From positions 248,001-312,000 of the forward strand of contig JAODUP010000576.1 in the NCBI GenBank assembly GCA_025642065.1: a stretch of 64,000 bases of DNA, read 5' to 3'. Below are positions 49,535-63,400 of this stretch, piece by piece. The notes under the pieces were generated by a model. That model saw only the letters and a program-made list of their open reading frames with translations. It was not told the origin of the DNA and made no database searches. Every line of letters starts with the position of its first letter. The first letter of the stretch is position 1. This DNA is from Paralvinella palmiformis (taxonomy: Eukaryota > Annelida > Polychaeta > Terebellida > Alvinellidae). The translations under genes were made by a program, and so were the position numbers.

Positions 49535-51350
49535 TATTTATTTCCAATTTCCAAGCATATGAAAATACAAAGTGTACATCCAACTAAATATAATAATGGA
49601 AATTGGGGGACCAGTGTAGCCAAAGCTGTCTTGAATTAGGCATGTATCATTTGACAGACTGAACTAATAAAAACATAAATTTGGATGCCAAGCCATGGGA
49701 AGACACATTAGAGAATACCAGTGACCAGATTACGGAATGAAAGAGATGATGAACATTTTGTTATCTCTGTCGACAGTCATTGTAAAATGGATTGGTACAT
49801 TTAACGGTAGTTGGATAAGAAAATAGTAACTTGCTTTTTACTTCATTCTTGAACTGACACTTAGAAGTAAAGTTTGGTACTACTGATGTCCACTTGTTCC
49901 ATATACAAGGGAATTTATAAATGGGAAATTTAGCAGAAAAGGCAGAATCACAACGTTCAATCTTGATTAGACTTGATTGTCTGGTTAAATAGGCTTCCTC
50001 AATATCACAATTAAACCTGAACAAATCACCAAATGAATGAGGTAACCTGCCCATAATATAATCATTCACAAATAAGGCAGCTTCGTGCTCATGTAAATCG
50101 CCCAGTTTGAGAATTTCAGATTTTTTAAACAGAGGATCCGTGTGGCTATTATACAAAGCTTTATTTATTATCCTTTCCGCTCGTTTTTGTAGATTGAATG
50201 TTTTGCGCAAAAACGGCTGGCTTGCATTTCCCCATGCAGTGATACCATAGGACAGAAATTTATTAATTAGAGCGAAGTACAAAGTCCTTAGACTTTCAAC
50301 CGGGAGAAAATTCTTAACCTGATTTATAATAAAAAGACCTCGGGAAATTTAATATTTATATGATCTAAATGATTCTTTCAGGCTTTAAAAGCTCGTCCAT
50401 ATATATATACCCAGATATTGTGGTTTGATCGTTGAATTTTGCTCCTATTTGATTAAGTTTAGTTCCGTTAATGTCAACATCTTTGCCCGAAAAGTGACAC
50501 TTTTTACTTCTTGGTCTAAATACTATATATTTTGTCCTAGTAGGGTTCAAAGATAAATGGTTGCCACAAAACCAGTCAAATAATTCAGTAAAATTGGCCT
50601 GATTAAATAGTTCATCTAGGTCGGAGTCAGAAAAATATAATGATGTGTCGTCAGCTAAGGATATAATATGACCATTAGTGGATTTTGAAATATCATTTAC
50701 GTATATTAAATATAAAAGCGGAGCTAAATTAGACCTTTGTGGTACTTCACATATTATGTTGTGGAAGCCAGATTTAATATTTTCAATTTCAACAGATTGT
50801 TTATGATCAGTCAGATAATTTTTTTTTTATGGGAATGTCATGATTAATTACATCAAAAGCTTTAGATAAATCAGAAAAAGAAAGATAAAACATGCTTCAG
50901 ACGCAGAACCGACCGAGGTTTGAACCCAGGTGCTAGAGATATGTGGATAACCGCTCTACCAGTTAGGCCATGAAACCGTGCGGAGTATCGAATCCGAATG
51001 ATAAAAGTCTGTGGACAAGCGCACTACTACCTGTTAGATAGAATAAGTTAATGGGGTCATATACATGGGTATTTTACGATCATTATTGAGGTCCGTTCTT
51101 CTCCTACTTTTGTAGCTGCTTATGTGACTGTTACTGCTGCTGTTACTGCTGTTACTAATACTGCTACTTCTACTACTACTGGGCCCCCGTTAATGTAGTT
51201 GTTAGAGTACCATACTGCAAACATCTAGGTTGTGGGTTCAAATCAGACTCAAAGCTGTGTTTGTGGGCTGTTTCTCAAAGGAATAGCCCTCTATGTCTCA
51301 CGCGCGCCTATACGGTTTATTTCCAGTTGTGTTTGTACTAATTATCATAA

Positions 51351-51389
<39 letters not shown>

Positions 51390-52157
51390 TCCATATTACT
51401 AGATATAGGCCGGACATAATACTAACTTATGATAACCTAGTGTCAACATCGAGTACAACAAAACGTCATACATTACACCATGTAATGTATAACGATACCA
51501 TATCTTCGACTCATTTAAATATGAACGGCCAGTAAATACAAAACTCAACGTATCAACACAAACTTGTCCCCAATCGAGGTGATCTACGTCGCCAATCTTT
51601 TGAATTACTCATGCCGTTGGCTTACCACTTATTAATAAACACAATATCCGGCACAGTTCACATCAGGCGCAGCTTTTCGGCACGTTTCCGGTTCTATGGG
51701 ATCTATTTTGGTTCGCGTGTTTTCCAAATCGTGATTTTGGCTCGTATTACGATAGATCGTGAGGTGTGCTGATGGTAATGTCACACAGATCGTACTCCCT
51801 TCGTTCGTCCACCTAACCGTGCATGTTTTTATTTCGTTCCTTGCCGATGCTCAAGCGCCTCTACGCGTTATTGTCGTTTACAGAAAGATTGGAACAGTGG
51901 ATTTATTCTATCCACTTTGATACACTCTCTCGGTGGACGTATACCTGACTGGCCTACGCTGGAAACGGACTGGGAGCTAGCCAACCAGAAAGGTAATGGC
52001 GGGTCTGAATTATCACCGGTAAATAGGTATTAATTATTATTATTAAAAAAAGGAAGATTAAATGTTGTTGCCTGATGATGACCAAACCACGTGGTCGACT
52101 GGGTCGACCGACCGAAGACGACGGCGGCAAACGCAAGATGAAACACCCCATGAAACA

Positions 52158-52238
<81 letters not shown>

Positions 52239-55056
52239 TAGCGTAACCGTTTAGGTCGCCGAGATGTAGCTATAATCAATTATCTTAATTAACTAGCAGC
52301 CATTAACGAGTACATCCATTGATCTAGATCGTAGTTGTCTATAGAAGTCGCTGATAGTAATGAATCTCAAACGCTATCTCCTTCATATCCGATAGCCATT
52401 GATACAGCCAAGGATCAGCTCCACGTGGAGCCAGTGCTAAGTAGCAAAGATCTGATTAACCCGGAAGTCGACCATATCGGGGTGATGGCTCACGCCGCCT
52501 GGCACGAGGCGAGCACCAGAGGCCAGATCGTCATCATAGAGGAAGAACCGGAACAAGAGCATCACGTGACCCTCGTCGACCTATCAGAGCCCGATCCTCC
52601 AGCAGAGTCGGCAGTTAACGTAAATCTGAAATCTGATTGGCGCATTGATCAGAAAATGACGTTTGACGTAAGAAACATGTGTTTATTTATTAATTTTTAT
52701 TCACTTATTTGTTTATTTTCTTATTTAATTTCTGTTTGATGTTCTGTTTATTGTTTTGTTTGTTTCTTGCATTGTTTGTTTGTTTGTATATTGATAAATG
52801 ACCGTGTTGCGTGACTGGGAACATTTCAGGTTGTCACATCTCTACCTGGCAAGGTGAGTGCCTTTGCCGAAGCCCCATCTGGAGCTAAGTTAATCCTGGA
52901 GGAATCGCGAGTCGAACAGAACTTGTATCACGTTGAATTCCTTCCTGGAGAGAAGGGTGAGTTTGAGTTGATCTGGACCCAGTTCACTGCGTTCTCATTT
53001 CTATCGTTTTCCCAATTTCAACTTTAATAAAATAATCTCCGCGGTTACGAAACCGAAAGTTTCTCGCAGAATTTCACATAACGTGAAATCCCAGCACAGT
53101 AGTAAACGCCGGTGAAATTGGAAATTGGTCGTTCGTGGTTGGAATCCGCGATGTTTTTGTGTGCGTGTTTAGTGGGGATTTACAAACAACTACGGTCCTC
53201 CATTCAACAAAAAAGTTCTTAGAGCAGTCATATTCAAACAGAGAAAAACAAGCAAAACATTTTAAAGCCAAAAAATTACCTACCGACTTCCATCTTCGAA
53301 GTGGAAATGAATTCTAACAGGGACTTTTTTACGGTAAAAAGTCTCAAAATTAACATGCCTTTGAATGCAACGAATATACACATATCTAAATTTTGGAACG
53401 CTTCCATTAATTGTTTACCAGACAGAAGATTTCTGAGAACGAATTATCATTTATCATGCTCGTTTCATGTTGCCGACAGGAGAGTGGAAGGTATTAGTCA
53501 ACTACAATAACACATTGTGCGAAGGTAGTCCTTATCACGTCAATGTATATGATCCATCCGCTGCTAAGATTATCCGGGAATATGGCCTAGCTTCCGCCGA
53601 TGTGGAGTATATGTTTCATGGTAAGTGATGATACGTTTTGTCTCTAATTGTGATGTCCACACGCACACACGCAAACACACGATATCTACCTCCCCACTTT
53701 CAAATAAGTTTCTGTGGGCGTTTCGGTGGCACAGTAGTTCTGGTTGTGGGTTCAAACCCGGCTTATATCTGTCGTTGTGAGATTTGCGACCGAAATAAAT
53801 GTGTGTTTCATTTTATTTACATGTCCCTCTTTGTGTAGTTATATTTGTCTATTTATTGATCTTTCTATAAATATTTATATTTTTCTATACAGTAGAAATA
53901 CTGGCTACCGGTTTGAATGACATTAGTATTTATATCGTTCACGAGGGGGCCATCATTGGAAATGACGTCACACAAGATGGCATTGGTCGGTATCGTGTGG
54001 CTTTTACGCCAACTGAAAAAGGAACTTACACGATCGCTGTCTATTGTGGCGGCGCAGAAATACCAGGTAAATATGTGTGTGTGTGTGTGTCTGTTTGCGT
54101 GTGCGCGCGCGTGTGTGTGTGTTCTGAGACAGCTCTAACAGCCCATTAAAAAACCTCAGACTCCACAGTAAGGCTTAAACAAGAACCAACCACATCATGA
54201 CTCATCCATCTTTAACGCGGCTCTTCTTTGAAAGATCGTGCAGTTTCTCTTGGATACACTCCAAATTGTATTAAAAAATATTAAACGACTTGAGACAACT
54301 CAGTGCAGACACAGGGTCTAGTGACAGTCACCAATAACTCATAATAACAGACTAATAAATTGGGTCAAAAAATTGCGCTCTAATAATTATGAATTCAGTG
54401 AAGCATGTTAATAGTAATATCAACAGATAGAGGGGGGGGGGTGTCTCGGTGAAAGTTTATTTATTATGTTGTAGTATGGAATAGTGTGCTTTAATATGTT
54501 GAGATATATTATTATTATTATCTGCTGTATTGTTTACATCATATATTGTTTTACATCAGCTTTGAATGGCTCCTGCTAGTAAAGACACTTATCAATTCTA
54601 CATAATAATAATAATAATAATTGTTTTTAAAATTATTATTATTATATTAACTGGAGTGGTTGTTTTGTATTGAAAGATGTAGCTAACTAAACTGAGATCC
54701 GCTAACTGCTAATCATAAAGCGGCGTGTAAACCGAACAATCGAAATGTGATTATTGTATATTAATTGACATTTAGAAAGTGCCAGACAAACTTATTAAAA
54801 CAGTAGGTAGGCCTCCTGTTTGTATTAATCATTTACACCGTCTTAACTGTACAAGTAAAAAAACAACAACAACAACAACAATGTTCTAAATGACGTATAC
54901 AGAAGATAGAGTTAACTGAGTCATGGTCTGTCGTGAAATAACGTCAGCTGATATATTTGTTTTGTCAATTTGCCAAGGTGTCAATATTATAATAATCGAT
55001 CTTGGACAGAAATATGATCCGAAAGAAACGTTATTTGATACATATATTTAACAACA

Positions 55057-55097
<41 letters not shown>

Positions 55098-58000
55098 CAT
55101 TCTCAACCATTTCTGGTACTCAAAGCTGTTTCGGTATTAGTGACGTCATTATTTTATTACATCCATTTCATGCTCATCACCATCACAAATCTCCCTCTCT
55201 GTGCGTGTGCATAGGTGTGTGTGTGTGTGTGTGTGTGTCCCCCATTTTCTCGAGCTGTGCATAGTATCTCGTATCACGACCATTCATCGTTTACACACTC
55301 TATCGGGTGAAGTCTCCTCTCATTTGTGGTCACGTCTATAAGCATCTTTCGTTCTGACTCGCTGTTATACGCAGATGACTCAACCGAGTCGAAGTCGTCT
55401 AAGGCCTCACCAGGTTCTAAGGCAGGAGACTTCGTTCGTATCACTTGTATTTATATCTTTCTGAGTAATCACCGCACTACCTTATGGCTATCGTATAAGG
55501 CGCAAACCGTCTTCCGCAGTTACAGGAAATGCCGTTGTTCTTCGTGTTCTTTGTATGGAACAGTCTTTAATATTTAAACACCATATTTGAGGATATTGGA
55601 AGCTAACACATATAATCGACAACCATCTTGCTGGTAATGTAATCAATACAGATTTGTGAGCGTTTCAACTGTTTGGGAGCCATTTTCGGCCTGTTTGTGG
55701 CACAAAACCATTCGACGGAGACTACGTATCGAGATCATATATATATATATATATATATATATAGATGTGTGTGTAATAAGTGTTCGACGAGGAAGTGGAG
55801 TTCTTTCGTCATTATGGCTACGGCCTCGGCGAAATTCGTACGTTTTGACGAAGTGGCTGTCGTTTATGAAGAAGAATTATCCGACAGCGACACTGACAGT
55901 GACCTCGACGAAGGTGTGGAAATCGAAGGCTATTTCGAGTCATCATTGATCCCGCCGATTGGCTATTTGGGTGAGTTGATGTCGAACGGACGTTTCTAGG
56001 CGCAGAGATTCCTGGGTTAGAGTGGTCGTCCGATTGATTGCAGCGTGGGAATGAATGGGGTCGTTTCTTTCCCGCAATTTTGCATTTTCACCCCCCCCCC
56101 CGCCAACAAACTACCAACTCCATCCACTGATTTATTTTGCGTACCGTACGAACAGATGGTAGTTAGGAATCGGTGTTTTCAAAGCATAATACTACAGAAA
56201 TTCTTAAAATATGTAATCATGCACACATATTTGTTTATATTTCGGACACACTGTGGTCTCACGTATTTTACGTAATCATTACAGACACATTATTTGAGGG
56301 TATTATTATATTACATATTATTTGTACTCTGATGGCTCCTGCTAGTAAGGGCGCTTTATTGTATACACATTATTTTTATTATCATTTATAAACACGTACG
56401 TGCATATTCATGAACGATTCATGGGTGCATTGCGCTAAAATGCCTATAGATAGATCTTGCTTTTAAGCTGTGATGGTCACCACAGTTGTGTAATAAAAAA
56501 CCTCAACATAATAATAATAATAATGTATATTTAATAAAGCGCCCTTGCTAGCAGGAGCCATTTAAAGGCGCTGTACAAATAATATGTAATATAATAATAC
56601 CCCAAATAATATGTCTGTAAAAACCCTGTAATGATTTAAAAGATAATAATTATTTATCTGTGAAAGCGACCTTAAATAGGTGTGTTTTTAGAAGAGACTT
56701 AAAATTTCCAAGAGTCGACGCATTTCTAATATTTGCCGGCAACTTATTCCACAAAGTGGGGCTGCAACACTAAATGCACAATCACCATATGACTTGAGCC
56801 GAGACACTGGCACCTGCAATAGTATCTGACTGGATGACCTGAGTTTTTGGGATGACTTTCTAATGGAAACCAGTTCACACAGGTATTCTGGTGCCATATC
56901 ATTAATAGATTTATAAGTTATTAACAGAATCTTAAAACGGATACGCTGTCTAACAGGTAGACAATGTAGTTTTTGAAGAATTGGGGTGATATGATCATAT
57001 TTTCTAGTATTTGTTACAATGCGAGCTGCACTATTCTGAATTCGCTTAAAGCGATTAATGTTATAATCAGATATGCCATATAACAGGGAATTACAATAGT
57101 CTATACGAGATGTAACAAAGGCATGAACTACAGTTACAAGTGATTCTTGTGTCAAGAATGTTTTTAAACAGTGGATGTTCTTAAGATGGTAGTAGGCAGC
57201 TCGGCATACTGATGTGACATGTTCATGCATGTTAATACATTGGTCAAAAATAACCCCTAGATTTTTTACTGACCCATTAGGGGTAATCGAAGATGCACCC
57301 ATCTGTAATGCTGGTGTCTTTAGGGATTTAACACAATGTGGTGATGCCAAATATAAAATATTTGTTTTATTATCATTTAGTTTTAGAAGATTTTGAGTCA
57401 TCCATAGCCGAATATCGGCAATACAATGTTCTAAATTCTTCAAGGAAGAGGAGGAATTTAACTCAGGATCCAGTGATATATACAGCTGTGTGTCATCAGC
57501 ATACAAGTGATATTTAACCCCATATCGCTGCGCAATGATCCCAAGAGGACGGGTGTACATTGTGAAAACCAGAGGACCAAGAACTGAACCCTGTGGTACA
57601 CCAGATAACAAAAACTGAATGTCAGATAAAATACCATGAACAGACACTCTCTGGGAGCGTTGTTCCAGATAGGATCTAAACCATTCAAGTACTCTACCTG
57701 ACAGACCAAACATATCTTTTAACCTAGAGAAAAGTACATTATGGTCAACTGTATCAAATGCAGCAGACAGGTCCAGAAGAACAAGTATTACTGGCTTACC
57801 TTGATCAATTGACATCATAATATCATTTTTCACCGAACCAAGGCTGTTTCAGTGCTGTGACCACTTTTATAGGCAGACTGTAGTGATTCATTAAGGTTAT
57901 TATTGATTAAATATTTGTTTAGATGGAAAACAACTGCCTTTTCTATAACTTTAGATAAAAATGTAAGATTTGAAACAAGTCTGTAATTGTTTAGAATATT

Positions 58001-61000
58001 ACAGTCCATAGTGTGGTTTTTTTTATTAATGGTTTTACAAGGGCAGCTTTCATGGATCTTGGGAAAACACCCAGAGATAATGATTTATTAACTATATTTG
58101 TAATTGGGTTTATCAGAACATCCAGACAATATTTCACAAGCCATGTAGGCATAGGGTCAACTGCACAGAAAGCATTAGATGACCTTTTCAGCAACTGTCT
58201 GATATCAGTCTCTGAAAAAGGGCCTCAAATGTATCCATCATGGATATGCAGGACTTTTCCCAACCAATGGCTTACCCTGTGATAAGTGGCTGGGAAACCC
58301 CCTATGTATATTTAATATTTTTTGACAGAAGAAGTTATTAAAACAATGGGCCATATCTTTATCTGAGTTGATATTATTTTTGGGGGGACGTTTGATTTTA
58401 TGTAATACTTTATTCACAACACTGAAAACAGTCCTTTGATTTCCCCTTTGGGTGCTTTGATCTTTTTATTATAATATTCAGATTTAGCAGAGGCAAGGGC
58501 ATTTTTAACAAGAATTTTACTGACCTTGAATATTTCAAAATGAACACACAAACTGGTCCTGATCCACAGCCGCTCACAATACCTTCTGTGTCTCTTTGCA
58601 GCCTGTATGCTCTTATTATACCATGGAAGCGTTGGTCTGCTTGGTATTTCCCTTGTCCTTAAAGGTGCATGTTGATCTACAATGTCTCTCAATGTATTAT
58701 CATAGAGATCCACCAGATGATCCACATCATCCGGTGGATCCAATACCAGAGAAGAGACTCGCAGATCAGCAAGAAAAGCCCCCTTGTCAATTGACTTATA
58801 TCTTCTATATGAAATAACTTTAGCTGAAACAGATTGTTTCTGTAAAGATACATTAATGTCAACAAGGAAATGATCAGACAGCATGGAAGACACAGACACA
58901 CCCTTAATCAAATTGTCATCATCTCACGGGAGATGACAAGATCTAAGATGTGACCATGTCTGTGTGTTCTTTCTTGCCTGAGATTGGCAGATCTAAGAAT
59001 GTCAGCCAGTTGTTTGGTATCTGCATTCCTCTGGCAATCCCAATGTATATTGAAATCACATAAGATCAACAGATGACTACTGTTGGTAGCAAATCCCGAA
59101 AATTCCTTGAAGAAATCTGCTGCTTTCAGGCCATTTTTCTTAGTGGGGTGTAATCGGTAGATAATAGCTACACGAACACTTATCCCCCAGATATAAAAGT
59201 CAGTTGGTAATTTTCAAAAGACTTAGCCTGAAAACGCAAATGGGTTTCACACTTCAAAGAATCACGGAGAAGAATTCCGACTCCCCCACCTTTTTTGTGA
59301 ATCCGAGCTGCATGATGGAATGAATATCCAGCTGGAGTCACATCACCAACAATTTTCTGGTCTGAAACATTACCAGTCAGCCAAGTCTCTGTAATGACAA
59401 GAGCATCAAGATCCATATCCTTAACAACATCAGATTTTTCATCAGATTTACAGATCGACTGACAGTTAATAAGACCAATACTTACATTTTGTACAGCTGT
59501 GCCATTATATGGTGTTATTGGCACAGTGATCAAATTACTGGCATCAGACCCAATCTGCTTTGGATGTTTTCCACTACGTGGGCTCATCGCTAAACAAATG
59601 GTATTACCACCATAGGGTCGTAAGGCAAGCAACTGATCTCTACTATAATTCATACTGGAATATTCGCAAAGATCCCGTGTAATTCAAACCCGAACGGAGT
59701 AGAAATAATTAACCCCCCCCCCCAATAAGGTGCTATCTGAAGGAAGTTCCCATAAAACTGCTATCGCTTTTACCCGGAACTTGTGAGCTCCGGTGGCCTA
59801 GCGGTTAAGCACCCGGCACTTGGTGCCAACGGTCACAGGTTCGAACCCTGTAAGAGGTCGAAACTTTTCCAGGGATTAATTTCTCGGCTCACAACATCGT
59901 GAGTGGCTGACCACGTTAAATGGCGCTGCCGTCTCCACTGAATTATTTAAAATAAAGGGGACGTTAAAAACCCCTGAGGACGTAAAACACTCTGGCAGTG
60001 ACCACCCTCAGGGTATTTCGGCTCCATCTTTCCGTACTGCTCCCCTGTGAGTGGTGGGGAGGTGGTCTCTCAACCACTCCAACATAGAGGCTGTGCTGAT
60101 TAAGCGACAGCCTGGGGATTCTCCCCGAACAACAAAACCAAAACCAAACCAAACCCGGAACTTGCCGTGGGGTCATGAAGATCAAAGACTGACGTTATAG
60201 AACTGTCACCCAATTAGCCTCAGTTCGGTGATCTGACGTAGTTGATGACGTCACTAATATCTACTTCCTCGGCTCTTATCAGGGTGAAATAATATCACAA
60301 TAAACATTATAAAAAATTAAAAATAAATATGGTTTAGTCATCTCTTAGCTGAGTTGATAGAGATATAGTCTCATTCTATGGAACAAACAAACCGTCCAGT
60401 TAGTTCTTACTATTACTACTACTACTACTACTACTACTATTACTACTACTACTACTTATGCTACCACAAACAACAACAATAATAATAATAACAAAAACAC
60501 AATTTATTGTTATTATTATGTAAGGTTCACATAACCCTATTATAGGCTCGTATTTAAGGTCTAGTCACGTGATCGGGTTACCGATAGCTCTGCAGTAGAG
60601 CGCTGGACTACAGTGCAAAAAGACTTCGGTTCAATAACACCGACTTGCCGTTAGTCAATCGTGTGGTTTTTGCTCACTAGTCGACCAAACCACAAAATGG
60701 CGATCAAGATGTGGCCGACATGTCGATGTCGTTGTTAGATTATAATCTTGTATGCCCCTCAGGCAAGTCGAAAATGTCACTGGAACGTACAGATACATAA
60801 AACGGGCTCGGGCAGTTTATGCTTAGAATACGAATAAACCTCACTTAGCCGCTGCCTCCCTAAAGTAGCAACCTATTTATTTGAGTTACTTTATGTCAGT
60901 CTATTTTAAAAGTAATAATAATAATAATGTTGTTATTATTATTATTATATTTGATGGTAAAGTATTAATAATTGGAATGGTATGTTAGCTTCAATACACT

Positions 61001-62786
61001 GTGTCAATGATTGTATAGTTTTTTTTATAATCAGGTGTTACATATACGCGCTGAGTTGTAAATCATATTTATTTTTTATAAACGTGTGACATTATATCGG
61101 TGGATTATCTACTTGTTATGTGGAAACCTCCCTAGATAAAGGTCTATTTTAAAATCAAATATTCGATGCTAAACAAATTTTATCTTTAAAAAAATCTTGC
61201 CTTTAGAACAATTCTGCAGGTGCACTTGTTGAGATACAATGTGCTGGTTACCTTAGGACGGGTTTTAAGTTTGCTGCAAATGCTCATATCAAACGCCGGA
61301 ATCATTGATCGACCTTGACAGCTTATATCTGATCTGAACAATTATCAATCATTCCAGGTTCGCCGTTTGATATCGTCTGTCAGATAGTGGAAGGTATCTA
61401 CGCTCATGGTAATGGATTGACCGAGGCGCTGGTCGGACGAGAGGCCACATTTGACGTGGACACGAGCGCTTCTCCTGGCAGAGAGTTGTTGGTAACTGTT
61501 CGAGGTAAGTCTAAGACGGCGTACACCGCAACCCAAACTTCTCAACGGCGATGAGTGCATGTGTGTTGGCGTTCCGGCAAGATCAGGGTTAGACTCGGTG
61601 ACTTTGTTAATCTAGTCACGTGTTGTATACAGGGCCGAACTATCCTATAGGCTAGTATAGGCTGCAGTCTAGAGGCCCTCAAGCGTAGGAACCATCAAGC
61701 CTAGGATTCCTCAAGCCTAGGGGCCCTCAAGCCTAGGATTCCTCAAGCCTAGGAGCCTTTTTGTTGAAAACTGAACACAACATGTTTTAATATTTTGCAC
61801 TGCTGAATAATTCATTTAACTTAAAATAAAATTTCAATCTTAAAAAGAGGAGTCTAAAAACCTTACTTTATGTTTGAGGGCCGTTATTTGAGATAAACGG
61901 ACTCTGTTTGAAACCTTTTATTTGAGATAAGGTGCCCCAGTTTGAAGACCTTTATTTGAGATAAGGTACCCCAGTTTGAAGACCTTTATTTGAGGTAAAG
62001 GGCCCCATAATCTCGTTATCTATAATCTATAATAATAATAATGTATGTTTATATAGCGCCAGAACCAGGTAACTCTTGTCTGAGGTATTATTATTTCTAA
62101 CTCGGACCTGTTTCCACCCAGCAAACATCTCAACTACCAAGGGAGCATACAACGCATGCTACCATTAAAGGCGCAAAGCGTTAATTAAACACATCGCGTC
62201 TTGTCAGGTTCTCATTTTTATTGATGAGTGAACCAGTCGCCACATGACAGCATTGCATCTCCCGAAGACTCGAACCCGCGACCTTTCGGCTACGAGTCCT
62301 ACGCTCTAACTAGCTGTGCCATTGGAAGTAATGGAGAAGTCCGCTCTTTCAACTAACAGTTTGCCGTCTTTGTGTACGGGTGATATGGGAAGAAACGCGT
62401 TCAAATCGATCATTTTCAAAAACCGACTTGGAAAAGCAACTGAATATAAACATTCCAGGGGGTTCTGGATCACACTAGGCGTCAGGAACTGAGAGAAGAA
62501 AACTAACTGCCTCCGGGGGGGGGGGGTTGTACTAACCAAGCAGACCCAGAGTGGATGTAGTGTCGGGTTGTTGAACTCAATTAAATATTTAGTTACACAT
62601 ATACTATACCACAGATAAAGGTATATACCGTTATTCGACCCCACGACCATCAGGTATGTAATACTGAATGCTGCCAATTGCACTACGGGAGTACAATATA
62701 TTGTACGAGTGAAGTGACCATTTAAATAAAACGTAGACACAAACCAGGATGATCTATTATGCATTATTTATTTATTTATTGTGTTT

Positions 62787-62821
<35 letters not shown>

Positions 62822-63349
62822 CCGTGGTCTAGTTGGTAACGCGTTGGACCACAGATCAATACCACCTGAGTTCGAATCTCGGCGTATCTGAAGGGTGTTT
62901 CATCTTTGACTTCGCTTCATTACCTTTGGATCTCACTCGGCCCATTTAGCCTAACATGTGCACAAAAGTGACCGTAAAAATCAATCATTATCGATTACCA
63001 GAACGAAAAGAAAGATATTTAATCGGTGTCTATAGCAAACAAGAAGCTAATTACTGTACACAGTTTGATGTTCCTGGTATAGATTTCGTTGTTTACCTTT
63101 TCAGATTCTCAAGATAATGATGTTATCTGTAACACCGCTAGTAAAGGACGTGGCGAATATGTTATTACCTATACACCAGACCGACCAGGTAAGGCTTCTT
63201 ATTCGAATCAAACTATAGTATATTATGCAGAACAATATTTCTATACACGCGAACATGCACGTATATACAGGAGCACACACATACACGAATATAGCACACA
63301 CACGCGCGCGCGCACACACACACACACATTTATATATATATGTGTGTGT

Positions 63350-63400
<51 letters not shown>

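Noticed and set aside
49349..49639. Frames through ATGT, TA and GA repeats
   Set aside because: Pure translation of simple repeats.
62250..62335. tRNA-Thr-like gene on the minus strand
   Set aside because: The anticodon arm does not pair properly and a SINE body with a LINE-like tail follows.
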